Source of the DNA: Hyalangium ruber
Lineage (GTDB): Bacteria > Myxococcota > Myxococcia > Myxococcales > Myxococcaceae
Direction of reading: 5' to 3'
Assembly: GCF_034259325.1 (NCBI RefSeq)
Contig: NZ_JAXIVS010000003.1
Location: 620,001-684,000 of the forward strand
Length of the DNA stretch: 64,000 nucleotides
Positions 1 through 6,859 of this stretch are shown here, piece after piece; position 1 is the stretch's first letter; every line of letters starts with the position of its first letter. Position numbers and translations under genes: made by a program. The notes under the pieces were generated by a model, which was given only the letters and a program-made list of their open reading frames with translations, made no database searches and was not told the DNA's origin.

Positions 1-12
1 AGAGGTAACCGC

Positions 13-1584
13 ATGAACCCCACGCCGCTGCGCCTGCTCCTCATCGAGGACTCCGAGGATGATGCCCTGCTGGTGTTGCGCGAGCTGCGGCGCGGCGGCT
101 ACGACGTCTCCTCCACCCGCGTCGAGACGCTCGAGGCGCTCGAGCGCGCGCTGGACGCGGGGCCCTGGGACGCCATCATCACCGACTACTCGCTGCCGGG
201 CTTCACCGGCCTGGATTCCTTCACCCGGGTGCGCCAGCGGGGCCTGGACGTGCCCTTCTTCATCGTCTCGGGAGCCATCGGCGAGGACATCGCCGTGGCG
301 GCGATGAAGGCCGGTGTCCACGACTTCCTGCTCAAGGATCGGCTGGCGCGGCTGGCGCCGGCGGTGGCGCGCGAGCTGCGCGAGGCGGCGGTGCGCGCCG
401 AGCGCCTGAAGATGCAGGAGCAGCTGCTGCTGTCGGACCGGCTCGCCTCGCTGGGAATGCTGGCGGCCAGCGTGGCCCATGAAATCAACAACCCGCTCGC
501 CTCGCTGATGATGAACCTGCACTTCGCGCAGCGCGCCCAGCCGACCGAGGAGCTCGACGGCACGCAGGCCCTGCGCGAGGCGCTGGAGTGCGCCGAGCGC
601 ATCCGGGACATCATCCGCGACATCAAGATCTTCTCCCGGCCGGACGACCGGCGCGCCGAGCCGGTGGAGCTGCACCGGGTGCTGGACTCGTCGCTGCGCA
701 TGGCATGGAACCACCTCTTCCACCGCGCCCGCGTCAGCAAGGAGTACGCGGAGGTGCCCTGCGTGGAGGGCAGCGAGGCACGGCTGGGGCAGGTGTTCCT
801 CAACCTGCTCATCAACGCGGCCCAGGCCATCCCCGAGGGACAGCCGGACGCGCACCAGGTGCGCGTGGTGACGCGGCGCGAGCCCGACGGCACGGTGCGC
901 GTGGAGATCCACGACACGGGGGCGGGCATCCCCACGGAGATGCACGAGCGCATCTTCGAGCCGTTCTTCACCACCAAGCCGGTGGGGGTGGGCACGGGGC
1001 TGGGGCTGCCCATCTGCCGCCGGCTGGTGAGCGAGATGGGGGGCGGCATGGGCGTGGAGAGCGCGCCGGGCCGGGGCAGCATCTTCTGGGTCCGCCTGCG
1101 CCCCGCCCAGGACAAGGTCTCGTCTCCCAAGCCCCGCTCGGCGGTAGCCATGCGGGGCGGCTTGCGCGTGCTCATCATCGACGACGAGGTGGCGCTGACG
1201 CGCTCGCTCAAGCGGCTGCTGGGGGACAAGTACGACGTCACCGCGCTCAGCCGGGCGCAGGAGGCGCTGGCGCTGATCGCCTCGGGCCGCCGCTTCGACG
1301 CCATCCTCTGCGATTTGACGATGCCGGAGATGAGCGGCGCTCAGTTCCACGAGTCGCTGTCCCTGCTGGTACCGGAGCAGGCCCGCGCCATCATCTTCAT
1401 GACGGGCGGCGCGTTCTCGGAGGAGACCCGGGCCTTCCTGGCCAGGCTGCGCCCCCCGTGCCTGGAGAAGCCCATCGACTTCGAGCGCTTGCACTCCCTG
1501 CTGGGCAGCATGCCCAAGGGGGGCTCCGAGGTGCGTGCGCCCCCCGCCCCCGGGGTGGAGGCCAAGCACCGGGCCAGCGCCTGA
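13..1584 (+). CDS. Hybrid histidine kinase, REC-HisKA-HATPase-REC
   Basis: This 523-residue cytoplasmic two-component protein has an N-terminal receiver domain (about 5-120, phospho-acceptor Asp58 in DYSLPG), a HisKA segment with the phospho-accepting His156 in VAHEINNP, a HATPase_c domain (about 250-365, with N-box NLLINAAQA, G1 DTGAGI and the GTGLGL motif), and a second receiver (about 384-500, Asp434 in CDLTMPEM). There is no transmembrane segment, so the signal must arrive through phosphotransfer to the first receiver or through a partner. The ATG at 13 follows an AGAGG ribosome site at 1-5, which sets the start. No output domain or cognate regulator lies beside it, as is common for orphan kinases in myxobacteria. 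The domain calls are firm; the signal and target are unknown. Confidence 0.93.
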   Translation: MNPTPLRLLLIEDSEDDALLVLRELRRGGYDVSSTRVETLEALERALDAGPWDAIITDYSLPGFTGLDSFTRVRQRGLDVPFFIVSGAIGEDIAVAAMKAGVHDFLLKDRLARLAPAVARELREAAVRAERLKMQEQLLLSDRLASLGMLAASVAHEINNPLASLMMNLHFAQRAQPTEELDGTQALREALECAERIRDIIRDIKIFSRPDDRRAEPVELHRVLDSSLRMAWNHLFHRARVSKEYAEVPCVEGSEARLGQVFLNLLINAAQAIPEGQPDAHQVRVVTRREPDGTVRVEIHDTGAGIPTEMHERIFEPFFTTKPVGVGTGLGLPICRRLVSEMGGGMGVESAPGRGSIFWVRLRPAQDKVSSPKPRSAVAMRGGLRVLIIDDEVALTRSLKRLLGDKYDVTALSRAQEALALIASGRRFDAILCDLTMPEMSGAQFHESLSLLVPEQARAIIFMTGGAFSEETRAFLARLRPPCLEKPIDFERLHSLLGSMPKGGSEVRAPPAPGVEAKHRASA

Positions 1585-1756
1585 GGGAATCGCCTTTCCC
1601 CCCCAGGGGTTGCCCCTTCAAATGTCACTCAGGAGACTTCGATGGGGTCCCCTCTAGGCAGAAGCCCGGAAACGTGACACATGGGGGGCAGGCTGTGCCC
1701 CTGAATGCATGGCCGCCGGCTCAATCCATGAAGCCGGGTAAGAAAGAAGAAGAGCA

Positions 1757-1960
1757 ATGGCAACTGGTACCGTGAAGTGGTTCAACGACGCGAAGGGCTT
1801 TGGGTTCATCACGCAGGACGGCGGGGGCGAGGACCTCTTCTGCCACCACACTGCGATTCAGACCCAGGGCTTCCGCACCCTGCAGGAGGGCCAGAAGGTG
1901 GAGTTCGACATGGCCCGCGGCCCCAAGGGCCTGCAGGCCCAGAACGTCCGCCCGATCTAA
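1757..1960 (+). CDS. Cold shock domain protein (CspA family)
   Basis: A 67-residue single cold-shock domain with the family opening TGTVKWFN, an RNP-1 site (KGFGFI) and an RNP-2-like site (DLFCHH, where most members have VFVH). Such proteins bind single-stranded nucleic acid and act as RNA chaperones in the cytoplasm. A purine-rich ribosome site (AAGAAGAAGAG) lies just before the ATG. The 172 bases between the upstream kinase gene and this start probably include a structured leader, as is usual for csp genes, although I see no motif that proves it. A rho-independent terminator follows directly. Length and motifs make the family certain; whether it responds to cold, as opposed to development or growth, cannot be read from the sequence. 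Confidence 0.96.
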   Translation: MATGTVKWFNDAKGFGFITQDGGGEDLFCHHTAIQTQGFRTLQEGQKVEFDMARGPKGLQAQNVRPI

Positions 1961-1981
1961 TCGCGCGCCGGCCGTTTGAAA

Positions 1982-2011
1982 GGCTCGGTCCCATGGGGGC
2001 CGGGCCTTTTT
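1982..2011 (+). terminator. Rho-independent terminator of the cold shock gene
   Basis: An 11-bp stem (arms 1982-1992 and 1996-2006, with two G-U wobble pairs) and a 3-base loop is followed by five T residues at 2007-2011. The wobble pairs become C-A mismatches on the other strand, so it should work mainly for the rightward cold shock transcript. Confidence 0.85.
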
Positions 2012-2694
2012 CATTTCTGGGCTTCGATGCGGGCCTTCTCGGCGAGCATGAGGCCGCGCACGTGCTCCAGCAGGGCCTGCACGTCATTGCCGCAAGAGGC
2101 CGGCGTCACCGGCGGCAGCACCTGGACATGGCAGTTGGCCTGGGTCTCCAGCACGAGCCCATGCTTGGGCAGCGTGCGAGCGGTGCCCGTGAGCACCACG
2201 GGGATGACGGGGCACCCCATCTTCACGGCGAGCTGGAAGGCCCCGTCCTTGAAGGCCTTCATCTGCCCGTCCGGCGAGCGGGTACCCTCGGGGAACAGCA
2301 GCACGGGTACCTCCCGAGCGAGCCAGCGCTCGCACGCCACCATCATCCGCCCCACGCTCTCGCGGTCCCCGCGCACCAGCGGCACGTAGCGGTTGAGCCA
2401 CATGTTCCAGCCGATGAAGGGCAGCTTGAAGTTGGACGCCTTGGACACCCATTTGAAGGGCCGGTAGAGGCCGAACAGCACGAGGATGTCGCCCAGCGAC
2501 TCGTGGTTGGCCACCAGCACCGCGGGGCCCCTCCAGGGCAGGTGCTCCCGTCCGTCCACCCGCAGGTGCCACAGCGGGTTCACATACATGTACAGCTGGG
2601 CCCAGAAGCACGAGTACAGGTGCAGCACCTTCCCGTTCCTGTCGAACGGGAACGTGAGGGCCCACACCACGAGCGCCCCCACGAAGAGCACCAC
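2011..2694 (-). CDS. 1-acylglycerol-3-phosphate acyltransferase family (PlsC-like)
   Basis: The protein carries the acyltransferase motifs of the PlsC family: the catalytic HX4D block as NHESLGD (His64, Asp69 counted from the GTG at 2694) and the substrate-binding block FPEGTRS (134-140). It should acylate lysophosphatidic acid at the inner membrane. The start is uncertain. The GTG at 2694 cuts into a hydrophobic N-terminal segment, and the same frame stays open upstream to the stop codon of the methyltransferase gene (2788), reading a further stretch of hydrophobic residues (LLFSIVFWSFLALSS) that belongs to the expected membrane anchor. No ATG, GTG or TTG exists in that stretch; CTG (2736) or ATT (2745) are the only near-cognate options. 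It follows the methyltransferase gene closely and is probably co-transcribed with it. Confidence 0.85.
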   Translation of the reverse strand: MVLFVGALVVWALTFPFDRNGKVLHLYSCFWAQLYMYVNPLWHLRVDGREHLPWRGPAVLVANHESLGDILVLFGLYRPFKWVSKASNFKLPFIGWNMWLNRYVPLVRGDRESVGRMMVACERWLAREVPVLLFPEGTRSPDGQMKAFKDGAFQLAVKMGCPVIPVVLTGTARTLPKHGLVLETQANCHVQVLPPVTPASCGNDVQALLEHVRGLMLAEKARIEAQK

Positions 2695-2787
2695 GCTCGA
2701 CAGCGCCAGGAACGACCAGAAGACGATGGAGAACAGGAGTCGAATGGCGGGCGCAGTGTGCCATAGCCACGCGCCCGTGGGGGAAGT

Positions 2788-3606
2788 TCATCCTCCCAGG
2801 GTGGGCTTCGAGAGCGTCGCCGTGAGCACCACCATGCTTCCCATCTTCCGCACTCCGGGCAGCGACAGCAGCGCGTAGTCCAGCGCGTGCAGGGCCTGCA
2901 CCGCCAGCTGCCTCACCGGCGAGGCCTTCTCGTAGGCGCCCCCGCTGAGCAGGAAGCGGTTGAACCAGCTCAGGAGCGCGAAGTGGCGCAGCTTCAAGCC
3001 CGGCAGGCGGCTCATGAGCAGCTCCAGCTCACCCTCCTGCAGGGGGCGCTCGTCCGGCGTGGCGCCCTCGTGGATGGGGATATGCGCGCGCAGCTTTCGC
3101 AGCAGCGGGTTGAGGCTCAGCGGCTCGGAGAAGACGAGCTGGGCCCCGGGCTTCGCCCAGTGCTCCAGCTGATCCAGCACCAGCCCCAGCTCGGAGATGA
3201 GGTGGTGGAGGATGCCGTCTCCCCAGATGACGTCGAAGTGGTTGTCGGGGAACTTGGCCAGCTCCAGCGGCGAGCAGAGGAAGCTCACCCGGTCCTCCAC
3301 TCCGGACAGCCGCGCACGCTCCGTCGCCAGGCGGATCGACTGGGGCGAGATGTCGATCCCCGTCACCCGCGCGCCCCGGCTGGCGAGGAGGATGGCGTTG
3401 ATGCCATCGCCGCAGCCCACGTCCAGCACGTGCTTTCCGCGCAGGTCCCCCATCTGCTGGAACCGGAACTCCTTGTGGAACCACGGCTGCAGCTTCCCCG
3501 CGTACCGCCGCAGCACCGCCGGATCCATCGCGCGGACCGCCCGCAGCTGAGCTTCCGCAACCCGATCAAAGAACGACGCCTCAGACACCCACCGTTCCGC
3601 TCGCAT
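2788..3606 (-). CDS. Class I SAM-dependent methyltransferase
   Basis: A 272-residue protein with a Rossmann-type methyltransferase core. Motif I is VLDVGCGDGIN (about 60-70), the acidic end of strand 2 is VTGIDIS, and the post-motif region contains DVIWGDGILHHL, the usual position of the methyl-acceptor pocket. The remaining C-terminal part (after about 190) is family-specific and includes hydrophobic helices. The substrate cannot be assigned; a small molecule or lipid/quinone is possible given that the PlsC-like acyltransferase gene follows in the same direction, but that is inference. The ATG at 3606 is preceded by a G-rich stretch (GGGTGGGG) that can act as ribosome site. Confidence 0.85.
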   Translation of the reverse strand: MRAERWVSEASFFDRVAEAQLRAVRAMDPAVLRRYAGKLQPWFHKEFRFQQMGDLRGKHVLDVGCGDGINAILLASRGARVTGIDISPQSIRLATERARLSGVEDRVSFLCSPLELAKFPDNHFDVIWGDGILHHLISELGLVLDQLEHWAKPGAQLVFSEPLSLNPLLRKLRAHIPIHEGATPDERPLQEGELELLMSRLPGLKLRHFALLSWFNRFLLSGGAYEKASPVRQLAVQALHALDYALLSLPGVRKMGSMVVLTATLSKPTLGG

Positions 3607-3843
3607 GCCCCACCCGTTCGTCGAGGTTTACAGTGGGGGGAATGTGCGTACGGGGGACTTTGGACGAAACTTCCGAACGGCTCGAAGTGTGGCCTCGCTA
3701 TCTCCTGGTGAACGTCCGGCGGGCGCCTCCCGTGCTCTACCCCACACGAGCCGACACCCAGCGAGAGAACGCGATTCTTCACGCGCGGGAACCTTCCGCC
3801 CTCCAGGGTGTCCGTATGCCCAACAAGCAAGCTGGGAGGCGTC

Positions 3844-5697
3844 ATGGCCATTCCTCTGACACTCAAGGTTTTCCAGGGCGGGACCCTCATCACCTCGAAG
3901 GACTTCGAGCGGGACATCATCAAGATCGGCCGGCTGTCCTCGGCGCACCTGCGCCTGGAGGACGAGAAGGTCAGCCGGGTGCATTCGGTGCTCGAGGTGT
4001 CGGCCGATGGCGCGCTGTCCATCATCGACATGGGCAGCGTCGAGGGCACCTACGTCAACGGCAAGCGCGTCAACAAGGGCCGCGTCAGCTTCGGCGATGA
4101 GATTCGCGTGGGAGAGACCACGCTGCGCCTGGAGAACCCGGCCGCGGTGGCCGCGACGAACCTGGCCGCCGCCGTGGCGAGCACCGAGGTGACGGAGCCC
4201 GTGGCGCCGGTGGTGGAGGTGGCACCGGCCTCGAGCCTCACGCAGGCGGTCGCCGAGCCCGTGCCCGAGCCCGTGCCCGAGCTTGTAGCGGAGAGCCCGC
4301 GGCCGGTGCGCTCCGCGCGCTCGGGAAAGAAGCGTGGGCCGCTCGGTGTGTCCCTGTGCTTCCGCTGGGGTGAGCAGCGGGTGGGCGAGTTCTTCCTGCC
4401 TCCGGGCCAGAAGCGCTCGTTCAGCGTGGGCAACGCCGCGGGCGTGGACTTCATCATGGGCGATGCCCGCCTGGGGCGCCCGCGCCTGGAGGTGGTGCGC
4501 ACCGACGGGCAGACGCCCACCGTCTTCTTCACCGGGAAGATGAAGGGCGAGCTCGTGCGCCAAGGCGAGGCGCTGGACGTGCAGGCCCTCATCGAGTCCG
4601 GCAAGGCCTCGCACGAGGAGGAGGCGTACGCGCTGGCGCTCCAGGCGGACGACAGCTTCCGCGTGGACCTGGGCGGAATCCACCTGGAGGTGAGCCTCCA
4701 GCCGGCACCTCGCCGGGTACACGTCCCGTGGGCGGACTCGGTGGACTACCGAGCGCTGAACATCTTCCTGCTGATGCTCTTCGCCGGGGCCATGTTCATC
4801 ATCGGCGCGACGAACCGGGGGGGAGGCGACGAGGCTTTCGCCGACGAGCTCAACAGCGACACCACGCGTCTGGCCAAGCTCATCATCAAGCCGCCGGAGC
4901 CGCAAAAGAACCCGTTCATCGCCAAGCTCACCGAGAAGAAGGCCGTGGAGGCGAAGCGGACCCAGCAGACCCAGCGGACGCGCGACGAGGTGAAGCAGCC
5001 ACGCAGGGATCCGGAGCGACAGGTGCGCCGCGCTCCTCCCCCGCCGGTGCGGGACGCGCAGAGCGAGGCGAAGGAGCTCGCGCGCAGCCTGTTCAAGCCG
5101 GGCAAGAGCGGCGCCTCCGTCTTCAGCAGCAAGGACCTGGGCAGCGAGCTCAAGAGCGCCACGGGCAACATCTTCAGCGCGGTGGGCAGCACCGGCGGCT
5201 TCGGCAGCCTGGGCCCGAAGGTGGGCCCGGGGGGGCCCGGCGGTGTCGGCGGCACGGGTGACAGCGTGCGCATCGGCGGCGTGGGCACCGTGGGCCGCAG
5301 CAGCGGCAACGTCAGCTACGGCAACAACGTGGGAGCGCTCACCGGCAAGCAGATCGTGGACGTGGGCATCACCAGCTCCGAGCCCGTGGTCAACACGGGC
5401 TCGCTGGACAAGGAGCTGGTGCGCCGGGTCATCCAGGACAACCGCTCGCAGATTCGCTCCTGCTACGAGCGGCTGCTCAACCAGTACCCGAACCTGGGCG
5501 GCAAGGTGCAGGCGCAGTTCACCATCGGTCCGGATGGCCGGGTGCTCAGCGCGAAGGTGACCCAGTCCAGCGCGAACAACGAGCAGCTGGAGACGTGCGT
5601 GGCCAGCCGCGTGCGCCTCTGGCAGTTCCCCAAGCCCAAGGGTGGCGGCACGGTGATGGTCAGCTACCCGTTCATCTTCAAGCAGGCGGGCCAGTAA
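3844..5697 (+). CDS. FHA domain protein with transmembrane segment and AgmX/PglI-type C-terminal domain
   Basis: The protein (617 residues from the ATG at 3844, which has GGGAGG 8 bases upstream) starts with an FHA phosphothreonine-binding domain (about 5-95; Arg30, Arg45/His47 in SRVHS, Asn72 in YVNGKR). A second beta-rich domain follows (about 160-295), then one transmembrane helix near 303-322, a basic/proline-rich linker (about 350-420), a Gly-rich region (about 445-495) and a C-terminal domain (about 519-617) with CYERLLNQYPNLGGKV and the closing PFIFK, typical of the TonB-C-like AgmX/PglI tail found in many myxobacterial proteins. By family knowledge it could couple cytoplasmic phospho-signalling to the periplasm. 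The order is consistent with an inner-membrane protein having the FHA inside and the tail outside. The gene for an alarmone synthetase follows after 11 bases. Confidence 0.9.
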   Translation: MAIPLTLKVFQGGTLITSKDFERDIIKIGRLSSAHLRLEDEKVSRVHSVLEVSADGALSIIDMGSVEGTYVNGKRVNKGRVSFGDEIRVGETTLRLENPAAVAATNLAAAVASTEVTEPVAPVVEVAPASSLTQAVAEPVPEPVPELVAESPRPVRSARSGKKRGPLGVSLCFRWGEQRVGEFFLPPGQKRSFSVGNAAGVDFIMGDARLGRPRLEVVRTDGQTPTVFFTGKMKGELVRQGEALDVQALIESGKASHEEEAYALALQADDSFRVDLGGIHLEVSLQPAPRRVHVPWADSVDYRALNIFLLMLFAGAMFIIGATNRGGGDEAFADELNSDTTRLAKLIIKPPEPQKNPFIAKLTEKKAVEAKRTQQTQRTRDEVKQPRRDPERQVRRAPPPPVRDAQSEAKELARSLFKPGKSGASVFSSKDLGSELKSATGNIFSAVGSTGGFGSLGPKVGPGGPGGVGGTGDSVRIGGVGTVGRSSGNVSYGNNVGALTGKQIVDVGITSSEPVVNTGSLDKELVRRVIQDNRSQIRSCYERLLNQYPNLGGKVQAQFTIGPDGRVLSAKVTQSSANNEQLETCVASRVRLWQFPKPKGGGTVMVSYPFIFKQAGQ

Positions 5698-5708
5698 CAT
5701 GGCCGGGA

Positions 5709-6824
5709 ATGCTCAAGTCGGAACTGCTGGAGGCGTACCTTAACCGCCACACCTCCTTCCAGGCCCTGGGCCGGGCGCTGCACACCCGGCTCCAGGAGGT
5801 GCTGGAGCGCGGGGGCGTGGCGGTACACGGCATCAGCTATCGCGTGAAGGCGCCCGACAGCCTGGCGCAGAAGCTGGCCCGGCCCGACAAGATCTACCAG
5901 CGGCTGGACGACATCACCGATCTGGTGGGCCTGCGGGTCATCACCTTCTTCGAGGACTCCATCGAGCAGGTGGCGCGGCTCATCGAAGAGAACTTCCGCG
6001 TCGACATCGACCGCTCGGTGGACAAGCGGCTGCGCCAGGACCCGGACAGCTTCGGCTATCGCTCGCTGCACTACATCTGCCATCCGCCCCGGGAGCTGGT
6101 GGAGCAGCACGGCGATTGGGACTGGCCCTTCGAGATCCAGATCCGCACCATCCTCCAGCACGCCTGGGCCGAGATCGAACATGACCTCGGCTACAAGTCT
6201 CCCGAGTCGGTGCCACTGCCCATCCGGCGGCGCTTCTCGCGGCTGGCGGGCCTGCTGGAGATCGCCGACAGCGAGTTCGTCGAGCTGCGGCGCTTCATGG
6301 AGGACTACGCCCGGGACGTGCGCCAGCCGGTGCAGCTCGTGCGCGACACGCTGGAGCTCGACACGGTGTCGCTACAGTCCCTGGTGGAGGTGGGCCCCGT
6401 GGCCGAGCTGGACCTGGCCCTGGCGGGTCGACTGGGCAGGCCGCTGGCCACCACGCACTTCTTCCCGGACTACGTGACGCGCATGCTGCGCAGCGTGCAG
6501 CTCGGCCGCCCCGCCCGCATCCTCAAGTGTCTGGAGGCCTTCAGCCCGGGGATGCTGACGTTCGCCGAGCGCTACTTCCGCTTCACCACCGAGGCCTGGG
6601 GGTTTGGCGGCGAGCAGCTCGACAGCGTGCAGCGGGGCTACAGCCTGGTGCTGCTCTCTCACTGGCAGGCCCTGCGCCAGGCCCAGCTGGAGTTGCACCG
6701 CGTGGAGTGGATGAAGGGCTTCTACCAGCAGGTCGACTACCCGGACGATGAGGCGGAGGCCCGCCGCATCGCCCGGTTGTTCGTCAAGTGCTTCGCCGAC
6801 TGGAAGGAGCCCTCCCCCCTGTAA
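5709..6824 (+). CDS. RelA/SpoT synthetase-domain protein, probable (p)ppGpp synthetase
   Basis: A 371-residue protein with a RelA_SpoT nucleotidyltransferase domain (about 55-170). Visible signatures are DDITDLVGLRVI, FGYRSLHYI and EIQIRTILQHAWAEIEHDLGYK, which hold the acidic and substrate-binding residues of ppGpp synthetases. There is no HD hydrolase domain and no TGS/ACT region, so it resembles the small alarmone synthetases, but the additional ~200 residues at the C terminus are longer than in those enzymes and are of unknown function. The ATG at 5709 lies 11 bases after the FHA gene, which suggests one transcript. An alternative is that it uses a different acceptor or is a regulatory paralogue; the catalytic motifs look intact. 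Confidence 0.88.
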   Translation: MLKSELLEAYLNRHTSFQALGRALHTRLQEVLERGGVAVHGISYRVKAPDSLAQKLARPDKIYQRLDDITDLVGLRVITFFEDSIEQVARLIEENFRVDIDRSVDKRLRQDPDSFGYRSLHYICHPPRELVEQHGDWDWPFEIQIRTILQHAWAEIEHDLGYKSPESVPLPIRRRFSRLAGLLEIADSEFVELRRFMEDYARDVRQPVQLVRDTLELDTVSLQSLVEVGPVAELDLALAGRLGRPLATTHFFPDYVTRMLRSVQLGRPARILKCLEAFSPGMLTFAERYFRFTTEAWGFGGEQLDSVQRGYSLVLLSHWQALRQAQLELHRVEWMKGFYQQVDYPDDEAEARRIARLFVKCFADWKEPSPL

Positions 6825-6859
6825 GGCCGGGGGGAGCGGCGCCCTCTTCCATCAGCACG

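Noticed and set aside
3628..5700. Long antisense open frame of ~690 codons opposite the FHA gene
   Set aside because: It is His/Arg/Ala/Leu-rich shadow coding caused by high GC; the sense frame has clear FHA and AgmX-tail motifs.
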